From: Bacillota bacterium
Lineage (GTDB): Bacteria > Bacillota > Sulfobacillia > Thermaerobacterales > RSA17
DNA length: 8,828 bases
Reading direction: 5' to 3'
Assembly: GCA_017577485.1 (NCBI GenBank)
Contig: PKRI01000053.1
Location: 1-8,828 of the forward strand
The notes beneath the pieces are model-generated. The model ran no database searches. It was not told the origin of the DNA and saw only the letters and a program-made list of their open reading frames with translations. Shown piece after piece: positions 1 through 5,109 of the stretch; the first letter of the stretch is position 1, and every line of letters starts with the position of its first letter. A program made the translations under genes and the position numbers.

Positions 1-451
1 TGCCCACGCCGATCAGGGCCAGGGCCAGGCCCAGTCCGGCGCCCAGGGGTTCGCCCAGGGTCACGGCGGCCAGCACCGCGGCCATGGCCGGCGAAAGCAC
101 CTTGCCAGCCGCCAGGCGGCCGGGCCCCAAGTGGGCCAGGCCCTGGTAGAGCACGATCCTGGCCAGGAAGGGTCCTGTGACGCCGGCGGCCGCGAAGGCC
201 AGCAGGCCCGCCGGCGACAGGCCCAGGGCCGGGGGCCGGGCCGGCAGCAGCGGCCGGGCCAGCGCCGCAGCGGCCCAGGCGGCCCACAGCAGCGCCACGT
301 TGACCCACGTGGTGTGGAGCATGACCTCCACCTGGAAGGCCCAGGAGGGGGCGGCGAGCCGGTCGCCGCCCACCCGGCGGGCGGCCAGCCGCACCAGGAC
401 GTTGCTGGCCGCGTACGACATCGCGGTGGCCAGGGCCAGCGCTTCTCCCAC
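1..451 (-). CDS. DMT/EamA-family transporter, N-terminal part (3' end outside window)
   Basis: The first 150 residues of a membrane protein; the gene continues beyond the left edge. The frame is almost entirely hydrophobic, with helices near residues 2-20, 46-66, 80-96 and 118-149, and a basic loop after helix 1 (RLAARR, 21-26). The segment around residues 120-137 (SPAMAAVLAAVTLGEPL) matches the end of an EamA repeat, where a conserved Glu-Pro follows a hydrophobic helix. The family consists of 10-helix drug/metabolite exporters built from two EamA repeats; the substrate cannot be told from the sequence. I chose the GTG at 449-451 because it places VGEALALATAMSYAASN as a complete first helix and has a G-rich GGGGGGAG at 456-463, although the 4-nt spacing is short. 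An ATG at residue 11 is the alternative and would truncate helix 1. Diverges from the SLH gene across 112 bp. Confidence 0.78.
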   Translation of the reverse strand, partial: MGEALALATAMSYAASNVLVRLAARRVGGDRLAAPSWAFQVEVMLHTTWVNVALLWAAWAAAALARPLLPARPPALGLSPAGLLAFAAAGVTGPFLARIVLYQGLAHLGPGRLAAGKVLSPAMAAVLAAVTLGEPLGAGLGLALALIGVG

Positions 452-535
452 GGCACTCCCCCCGGCCAGCCTATTCCGGAGGAGGAGGACCGGGTGACGC
501 GAAGGGAACCAGCACATCCCCAGGCCGGCTGCCCG

Positions 536-551
536 GCAGGGGCGGCCCTGC
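536..551 (+). promoter_or_regulatory. Small hairpin abutting the SLH-gene ribosome binding site
   Basis: A perfect 6-bp inverted repeat, GCAGGG (536-541) and CCCTGC (546-551) around a GCGG loop, ends directly against the GGAGGT at 552-557. In RNA it would form a GC-only stem next to the Shine-Dalgarno without covering it. Short GC palindromes are common at this base composition, so function is uncertain. No convincing -35/-10 pair was seen in the 452-563 gap in either direction. Confidence 0.3.
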
Positions 552-557
552 GGAGGT
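552..557 (+). promoter_or_regulatory. Ribosome binding site of the SLH gene
   Basis: GGAGGT, 6 nt before the GTG at 564. It decides the non-ATG start of the SLH-domain protein. Confidence 0.75.
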
Positions 558-563
558 GGGACC

Positions 564-1325
564 GTGAATCGGCAATACGGCGCCCGTTCCCGGGCCCAGG
601 GACGGCGGCGCCTGCTGGTGGTGCTGGCCGCCGCGGTCATCCTGGCGCTGGTGCTGGGCTCGGTGATCAGCGCCGTCCAGGCGCAGGTCGCCGGGGATCC
701 GGGGCAGGGGCTGCTGGACCAGTGGCAGGCGCTGTTCGACGAGGCCGCCGGCTACCTGCGGCGCTACGGCATCGTCACCGGCGATCCCGACGGCAACCTG
801 CGGCCGCTGGACACCCTCACCCGCGCCGAGGCCGCCAAGATCCTGGTGGTGGCGGCCGGCCGGGCGGAGGCCGCGGCCGCCTGGACCGGCGAGGCGCCGT
901 TCCCCGACGTGGCGCCGGAGGCCTGGTACGCGGGTTACGTGGCGACGGCCCGGGACCTGGGCCTGGTGGGCGGCTACCCCGACGGCACCTTCAGGCCCAA
1001 AGGGTTGATCACCTACGCAGAAATGGCCGCCCTGGTCGCCCGCCTGCTGGGCGTGGAGCCGCGGCCGGATCAGGCCTGGCCCGGCAACTACCTGTCGGCC
1101 CTGTCGCAGGCGGGCTTGATCCCGCCGGAACTGGCCCCCCTGGTGCCGCTGCAGGCCAACCAGCCCGCCAGGCGGGACGTGGTGATGACGCTGATCCACT
1201 ACGCGTTCCGGGAGCACGTGATCGACGGTCTCAACTATTACCAGCGGAACTTCGAGGCGGCGCGGCCGCCCGCAGGCGAGCCGGCGCAGGACGGGACCTC
1301 CCTGGAGGACGGGACGGTGGAGTAA
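564..1325 (+). CDS. Small S-layer homology (SLH) domain protein with N-terminal membrane/signal segment
   Basis: A 253-aa protein starting at GTG. Residues 1-16 are basic, followed by a hydrophobic stretch (about 17-38) ending in AVQAQ, so it is either a cleaved signal peptide or a membrane anchor. Two recognisable SLH repeats follow. Repeat 1 is about residues 58-99, with GIVTGDPDGNLRP and LTRAEAAKIL. Repeat 2 is about 113-163, with FPDVAPEAWYAGYV, GYPDGTFRP and ITYAEMAALV. A third, degraded repeat may lie at 172-213 (YLSALSQAGLIPP, then ARRDVVMTLI). SLH triplets normally bind pyruvylated secondary cell-wall polysaccharide and hold S-layer proteins on the surface. Here almost no other domain is present, only a Pro/Gly/Glu-rich tail of about 20 residues. 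It could be an envelope accessory or adaptor protein. It ends 6 bp from the convergent asnB stop. Confidence 0.88.
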   Translation: MNRQYGARSRAQGRRRLLVVLAAAVILALVLGSVISAVQAQVAGDPGQGLLDQWQALFDEAAGYLRRYGIVTGDPDGNLRPLDTLTRAEAAKILVVAAGRAEAAAAWTGEAPFPDVAPEAWYAGYVATARDLGLVGGYPDGTFRPKGLITYAEMAALVARLLGVEPRPDQAWPGNYLSALSQAGLIPPELAPLVPLQANQPARRDVVMTLIHYAFREHVIDGLNYYQRNFEAARPPAGEPAQDGTSLEDGTVE

Positions 1326-1331
1326 CGGCCC

Positions 1332-2879
1332 TCACGCCCCCCGGACCGCTGGGCCTTCCCGGTAAACCTGCCCGGGGTTCAGGCTGCGGCTCAGGCCCAC
1401 CAGGCGGGCCGCTTCCCGGGCCCGGTCGCCGAAGGCTCGCTCGAAATACCGGTAGTAGAGCAGCGCTTCCTTGGTCTTGACGCCCAGGTCGGCCAGGCGG
1501 GCGGCCTCCCGGGCGAACTCGGCGTCGGAAATGACCTCTTCGGCGTAGGCCTCCAGCGCGGGGCCGGTACCGGTGCCGATGGCAAACTTGGCCTTCGGCC
1601 GGGCCCAGACGGCCTCCGGCAGGTAGCGGCGGGCGATGCGGCGCAGGATCCACTTCTCCGTGCCCGAGGGGTGCAGTTTCCAGCGGGCGGGGATGCGCCA
1701 GGCCACTTCCAGCAGGCGCGTGGAAAGGAACGGCACCCGGACCTCCAGCGAGTGGATCATGGACATGCGGTCCACCCGCTGGAGGTTGGTGTTGTGCAGG
1801 GTGCGGGTGATGTCCCGCAGTTCCTCCTGGAGCCGGCGGCGGATGCCGGGCAGTTTAAGGTACTGGTAACCGGCGAACAGTTCGTCGGCTCCCTCGCCGG
1901 ACAGGACCACCGTCACATGCCGCCGCGCCAGGCCCGACGCCAGGTAGGTGGCCAGGGCGCTGCGCACCAGCGCCGGATCGTAGGATTCCAGCCAGGCCAC
2001 CACGTCGGGCAGCAGCCGGATCAGGTCGTCGCGGTCGAAGACCAGTTCGTGGTGGATGGTGCCCAGGTGCCGGGCCACGAGCCGAGCCGCCTGCAGGTCC
2101 TCGCTGCCCGCCATGCCCACGGCGAAGGAATGGACGGGCTCGCCGGTCTCCCGCCGCGCCTCCGCGCAGAAGGCGGCGACGAGGGCGCTGTCGAGGCCGC
2201 CGCTGAGGAAGACGCCCACCGGCACGTCGGCCACCAGGCGGGCCCGCACCGCCTCCCGCAGCCGCTCGGTGACCAGCGCCGCCGCCTGGTCCACGTCGTC
2301 CAGGTCCTCGGTGACCGGAGGCAGGTCGAAGTATCGGACCAGGCCCGTGCCGGGCGTCCAGTAGTGGCCCGGGGGGAATTCCTCGATGGACTGCACGTGG
2401 GGAAGCAGGGCTTTGATCTCCGAGGCGAAGTAGAGGTGGCCCTCCCGGTCCCGCCCCGTGTAGAGGGGTTTGATCCCCAGGGGGTCGCGGGCCAGCATCA
2501 GGCCCTGGGGCGTGGCCAGGGCGAAGGCGAACATGCCGTAGAGGCTCCGCACCAGTTCGGGGCCCTCTTCTTCATAGAGGTGCACGATGACCTCGCCGTC
2601 GGTGCGGGTGGCGAAGCGGTGGCCGGCGGCCTCCAGCCGCCGGCGCAGTTCCCGGAAGTTGTAGATCTCGCCGTTGAAGGTGAGCCACAGGGAGCCGTCT
2701 TCGTTGGCCAGGGGCTGGCGGCCGCCTTCCAGGTCGATGATGGACAGCCGGTTGTGGCCCAGGACGACGCCGTGGCGGACCGTGATGCCCGACTGGTCGG
2801 GACCCCGGTGGGACATGGCCCGCAGCATGGCCTCCACCTGGGGCCGGCGGTCGGCCGTACACCCGGCGATGGCGCACAT
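1332..2879 (-). CDS. asnB: Asparagine synthetase (glutamine-hydrolysing), AsnB type
   Basis: A 515-aa cytoplasmic enzyme making asparagine from aspartate, glutamine and ATP. After Met removal Cys2 would be the N-terminal nucleophile of the class II glutaminase domain (about 2-185). Visible motifs there are SHRGPDQSG (23-31), NRLSIIDL (43-50), NGEIYN (69-74) and RTDGE (92-96). The synthetase domain follows, with the ATP pyrophosphatase loop SGGLDS (226-231) and SGEGADELFAGY (327-338); RVPFLS (381-386) also fits the family. The length is slightly below the 550 or so of Escherichia coli AsnB. The start is fixed by the need for Cys2; the frame stays open 111 codons upstream but that stretch is low-complexity and non-homologous. 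The opening MCAIAG replaces the usual MCGI/MCGF, which is seen in some family members. The Shine-Dalgarno is weak (GGGGAAGGG, about 12 nt upstream). Transcribed alone, from the promoter at 2989-3017. Confidence 0.95.
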   Translation of the reverse strand: MCAIAGCTADRRPQVEAMLRAMSHRGPDQSGITVRHGVVLGHNRLSIIDLEGGRQPLANEDGSLWLTFNGEIYNFRELRRRLEAAGHRFATRTDGEVIVHLYEEEGPELVRSLYGMFAFALATPQGLMLARDPLGIKPLYTGRDREGHLYFASEIKALLPHVQSIEEFPPGHYWTPGTGLVRYFDLPPVTEDLDDVDQAAALVTERLREAVRARLVADVPVGVFLSGGLDSALVAAFCAEARRETGEPVHSFAVGMAGSEDLQAARLVARHLGTIHHELVFDRDDLIRLLPDVVAWLESYDPALVRSALATYLASGLARRHVTVVLSGEGADELFAGYQYLKLPGIRRRLQEELRDITRTLHNTNLQRVDRMSMIHSLEVRVPFLSTRLLEVAWRIPARWKLHPSGTEKWILRRIARRYLPEAVWARPKAKFAIGTGTGPALEAYAEEVISDAEFAREAARLADLGVKTKEALLYYRYFERAFGDRAREAARLVGLSRSLNPGQVYREGPAVRGA

Positions 2880-2891
2880 GGTGGCGTTCAG

Positions 2892-2911
2892 CCCTTCCCC
2901 AACAAGAAGGG
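2892..2911 (-). promoter_or_regulatory. Leader hairpin covering the asnB ribosome-binding region
   Basis: Inverted repeat CCCTTC (2892-2897) / GAAGGG (2906-2911), with an 8-nt loop. On the minus strand the downstream arm, GAAGGG, is the only Shine-Dalgarno-like sequence before the asnB ATG, so the stem could limit its translation. No T-box antiterminator consensus was found in the leader. Confidence 0.35.
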
Positions 2912-2931
2912 GCGCTCGGTCCCCGGTGTAT

Positions 2932-2951
2932 GGCGGGCCCGGCGGCCCGCC
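2932..2951 (-). promoter_or_regulatory. GC-rich hairpin in the asnB leader
   Basis: A perfect 8-bp inverted repeat, GGCGGGCC (2932-2939) and GGCCCGCC (2944-2951), with a 4-nt loop, in the middle of the predicted asnB leader of about 100 nt. It is the strongest stem between promoter and start codon. It has no T-tract after it in either direction, so it is not a standard terminator. Function unknown. Confidence 0.4.
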
Positions 2952-2975
2952 GGTCCGGCAGCGTGATGCCCGCCG

Positions 2976-2988
2976 GAACCTGTGGTTC
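2976..2988. promoter_or_regulatory. Operator-like dyad at the asnB transcription start
   Basis: GAACC-TGT-GGTTC is a perfect 5+5 bp dyad with a 3-bp centre. It lies immediately downstream of the -10 hexamer and centres on the predicted +1 position of the asnB transcript. That position is typical of a repressor operator, but no cognate regulator is encoded in the window, and a 10-bp dyad can occur by chance. Confidence 0.35.
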
Positions 2989-3017
2989 AGGATACCAGAG
3001 GGGGGTATGGGCGTCAA
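2989..3017 (-). promoter_or_regulatory. Predicted sigma-A promoter of asnB
   Basis: Read on the minus strand: -35 TTGACG (3012-3017), a 17-bp spacer, and -10 TATCCT (2989-2994). The -35 box matches consensus at five of six positions, the -10 at four of six. The predicted start is near 2982, leaving a leader of about 100 nt before the asnB ATG. It stands out in an otherwise very GC-rich background. Confidence 0.6.
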
Positions 3018-3044
3018 ACCGAATGCTGGTAAGGCTCCGGCCAT

Positions 3045-3054
3045 CCGATATCGG
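3045..3054. promoter_or_regulatory. Palindrome upstream of the threonine dehydratase gene
   Basis: CCGATATCGG is a perfect 10-bp palindrome in the divergent asnB/dehydratase intergenic region, 52 bp before the dehydratase start. It is one of the few AT-containing palindromes in the window. It could be a regulator site or contain the missing -10 of the dehydratase promoter (TATCGG); no convincing -35 was seen. Confidence 0.25.
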
Positions 3055-3094
3055 AATGCGGGGTCGAGGGGCCTGGCCGGCGAAGGGGGAACTC

Positions 3095-3102
3095 GAGGTG
3101 AG
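3095..3102 (+). promoter_or_regulatory. Ribosome binding site of the threonine dehydratase gene
   Basis: GAGGTGAG, with 6 nt between GAGGTG and the GTG at 3107. It favours this GTG over the in-frame ATG at 3125, which has no comparable site, and over the GTG at 3098, which lies inside the ribosome binding site itself. Confidence 0.65.
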
Positions 3103-3106
3103 ACCC

Positions 3107-4153
3107 GTGGACGCAGCTGGGAAAATGGAGCCCATCCTGGTCGCCCTGGACCAGATCCTGGCCGCGCGGCGGCGGATCGCCCCGTACCTGGAGCCCACGC
3201 CCCTGCAGGCATCGCGAACTTTCAGCCGCATGACCGGTTGGCAGGTGTGGCTGAAGCCCGAAAACCTGCAGCGGACCGGGTCCTTCAAGGCCAGGGGGGC
3301 CCTGAACGCCGTGCTTCGCCTCGCGGAAGGGGAAGGAGAAACCGGCGGGCCGCAGGCGCCCTCCCGCCGCCGCGGCGTGATCACGGCGTCGTCGGGCAAT
3401 CACGGCCAGGCGGTGGCCTTCGCGGCGGCCTCGGCGGGCCTGCCGGCCACGGTGGTGGTGCCGGAGCAGGCGTCGCCCGCCAAGGTGGCGGCCATGGAGG
3501 GTTACGGCGCGCGGGTGGTGCGCCACGGCCGTTTCCCCGATGAGCGGAAGGCCCACGCCCGGCGGTTGGCCCGTGAGGAGGGGCTGCACTACATCGACTC
3601 CACCGACGACCCCGACGTCATCGCGGGCCAGGGCACGGTGGCGGTGGAGGTCCTGGAGGACCTGCCCGATGTGGCGGCGCTGGTGGTGCCGGTGGGCGGC
3701 GGCGGGCTGATTTCCGGCGTGGCGGCGGCCGTCAAGGGGATGCGGCCCGGGGTGCGGGTCATCGGGGTGGAGCCCGTGGGTTCGGCGGCCATGCACGCCT
3801 CGCTCCAGGCCGGGCGGCCGGTGACCCTGGACCAGGTGGACTCGGTGGCCGACGGCCTGTGGTGCCGGCGGCCCGGGGACCTGTGCTTCGCCCACGTGCG
3901 GCGCTTCGTGGACGACATCGTGCGGGTCGATGAGGCGGAAATCCTGGCGGCCATGGCGCTGCTGGCCGAAAGGGCGAAACTGGTGGTGGAACCTTCCGGC
4001 GCGGTCAGCCTGGCGGCGGGGCTGGCGCGGCGGCTCCCGGGGGTGGCGGCGGGCCGGCCGGTGGCCTTCGTGCTCACCGGCGGGAACGTGGCCCTGGACC
4101 GGTACGCCGCCTGGCTGGCGGAGCCGCAGCGGGTGTGGTCCCCGGAGGGTTGA
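3107..4153 (+). CDS. Threonine/serine dehydratase, PLP fold type II, without ACT domain
   Basis: A 348-aa cytoplasmic enzyme expected to deaminate threonine to 2-oxobutanoate (or serine to pyruvate). Motifs appear in family order: PTPLQ (30-34), the PLP-lysine motif TGSFKARGA with Lys61 (58-65), SSGNHGQA (95-102), the phosphate-binding loop PVGGGGLISG (195-204), and TGGN (324-327). The length covers only the catalytic PALP domain. The C-terminal ACT-like regulatory domain of biosynthetic IlvA is absent, so isoleucine feedback is unlikely, and the protein resembles TdcB-type or short IlvA enzymes. Serine racemase is a close relative that sequence alone does not fully exclude. A charged Gly/Pro-rich insertion at about 73-90 lengthens the loop between the PLP lysine and SSGNHG. 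Divergent from asnB; no ilv genes are adjacent. Confidence 0.9.
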   Translation: MDAAGKMEPILVALDQILAARRRIAPYLEPTPLQASRTFSRMTGWQVWLKPENLQRTGSFKARGALNAVLRLAEGEGETGGPQAPSRRRGVITASSGNHGQAVAFAAASAGLPATVVVPEQASPAKVAAMEGYGARVVRHGRFPDERKAHARRLAREEGLHYIDSTDDPDVIAGQGTVAVEVLEDLPDVAALVVPVGGGGLISGVAAAVKGMRPGVRVIGVEPVGSAAMHASLQAGRPVTLDQVDSVADGLWCRRPGDLCFAHVRRFVDDIVRVDEAEILAAMALLAERAKLVVEPSGAVSLAAGLARRLPGVAAGRPVAFVLTGGNVALDRYAAWLAEPQRVWSPEG

Positions 4154-4178
4154 TCCATCCGGCCATGGTCAAGGCACA

Positions 4179-4194
4179 CCCACCTCCAGGTGGG
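4179..4194. terminator. Weak hairpin between convergent genes
   Basis: CCCACC (4179-4184) pairs with GGTGGG (4189-4194) around a 4-nt loop, 25 bp after the dehydratase stop and 40 bp beyond the convergent deacetylase stop. No T-run follows on either strand, so intrinsic termination is doubtful. A further GC-only dyad (CCGGG/CCCGG) lies near 4215-4228. These are the only terminator-like structures in the 80-bp gap. Confidence 0.25.
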
Positions 4195-4233
4195 AGAACC
4201 CGCGTTAACCGCCGGGACCCGGCGCCCCCGGGG

Positions 4234-5037
4234 TCAACGGCCCAGCGGCACCTGCCGCCCCTCGTGGTTGATCAGGTAGTTGTCCCAGTAGATCAGGCGG
4301 GAGATGGGGACGATCTCGTACCCGTCGGCCTGCAGGCGCTCCAGGATCCGCGGCAGGGCCTGGGGCGTGGCCTCGGCGTTGTTGTGGAAAAGGACGATGT
4401 CGCCGGGCCCGATGCGGTCCAGCACCCGGCGCTCGATGAAGGCGGCGTCCACGTCCTTCCAGTCCAGGGAGTCGACGCTCCACTGGATGGTCTTGAAGCC
4501 CAGTTCGTCCTCCACCACCTCGATCAGGGTGTTGTTGTAGGCCCCGAAGGGCGGGCGAAACAGTCGGGCGTCGAAGCCGGTGATCTCACGGATCACCCGG
4601 TGGTTCTCCTCCAGTTCCCGGCGCATCTGGGCCCGCGACAGGGCGGTCATGTCGGGATGGCTGGTGGAGTGCATGCCGATCTCGTGGCCCCGGGCCACGA
4701 TCTCCCGGGCCATGTCGGGGTAGCGTTCCACCCAGAAGGTCACCAGGAAGAACGTGGTCTTGACGCCGTAGCGGTCCAGGATGTCCAGGATGGCTTCGGT
4801 CCGGTCGGCGCCCCAGGCGGCGTCGAAGGAGATGGCCAGCCGCGGCTCCGTGGTTTCGACGCTGTAGATGGGGATGCGGCGCTCCGACGCCGCCGCCGAC
4901 AGCGCCGCCGCCGCAGCCTTGAGGCCCGGCGGCAGCGCCGGGCGGGCCAGGGCCGCCGCGGCCAGCAGCGGCAGGGCCAGGCCGAGGATGATCCAGTGCC
5001 CGAGCCGCCTGCGGCCGGGCGGGATCCATGCCAGCAC
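4234..5037 (-). CDS. Membrane-anchored polysaccharide deacetylase (carbohydrate esterase 4, PdaB/YlxY-like)
   Basis: A 267-aa protein with a basic N-terminus (PPGRRRLGHW), one hydrophobic helix (about 14-31) and an extracytoplasmic NodB-fold domain. CE4 motifs in order: SFDAAWG (70-76), the metal-binding HSTSH (123-127), RPPFGAYN (161-168), SVDSLDW (187-193) and LFHNN with His218 (216-220). Family role: removing acetyl groups from N-acetylglucosamine or N-acetylmuramic acid in peptidoglycan; PdaB and YlxY relatives act in spore formers. Motif 1 has DAA where canonical CE4 enzymes have DDG, so the second, metal-binding Asp is missing, as in some Firmicute sporulation-type members. Start: the GTG at 5035-5037 has GGAGGT 5 nt upstream. 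An ATG seven codons earlier (5056-5058) lacks any Shine-Dalgarno and lies in the loop of the hairpin at 5041-5074. Follows the VLRF1-like gene by 72 bp and is probably cotranscribed. Confidence 0.9.
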   Translation of the reverse strand: MLAWIPPGRRRLGHWIILGLALPLLAAAALARPALPPGLKAAAAALSAAASERRIPIYSVETTEPRLAISFDAAWGADRTEAILDILDRYGVKTTFFLVTFWVERYPDMAREIVARGHEIGMHSTSHPDMTALSRAQMRRELEENHRVIREITGFDARLFRPPFGAYNNTLIEVVEDELGFKTIQWSVDSLDWKDVDAAFIERRVLDRIGPGDIVLFHNNAEATPQALPRILERLQADGYEIVPISRLIYWDNYLINHEGRQVPLGR

Positions 5038-5040
5038 GGC

Positions 5041-5074
5041 GCACCTCCGCTCATTCATGGCTAAGCGGAGGCGC
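5041..5074 (-). promoter_or_regulatory. RNA hairpin sequestering the deacetylase ribosome binding site
   Basis: Plus-strand arms 5041-5051 and 5064-5074 are complementary over 11 bp: a perfect 8-bp CCTCCGCT/AGCGGAGG core plus 3 more pairs including one G-U in the minus-strand RNA. The loop is 12 nt. In that RNA the 3' arm contains the GGAGGT used by the GTG at 5037, and the loop contains the upstream in-frame ATG. The VLRF1-like gene's stop at 5110-5112 lies 35 nt upstream. Confidence 0.5.
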
Positions 5075-5109
5075 TGAGCGCTATGCCTGGCGGCGGCCGG
5101 GTCCCGGCG

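Noticed and set aside
131..1480. Long plus-strand open frame of 449 codons overlapping the SLH gene
   Set aside because: Low-complexity Gly/Arg/Pro/Ala translation with no domain; it is a frame-shifted shadow of the SLH gene and of the antisense of the flanking genes, expected at this GC content.
1671..2966. 431-codon plus-strand open frame antisense to asnB
   Set aside because: Mirrors asnB codon positions, rich in His/Gln/Gly/Val, with no recognisable motif; the opposite strand carries all conserved AsnB motifs.
2880..3212. In-frame upstream extension of asnB by 111 codons
   Set aside because: Would bury the required N-terminal Cys2 nucleophile, crosses the predicted promoter and gives Pro/Arg-rich non-homologous sequence.
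4179..4234. CRISPR-like or riboswitch structure between dehydratase and deacetylase
   Set aside because: Only short unrelated GC dyads; no repeated units and no conserved riboswitch core in 80 bp.
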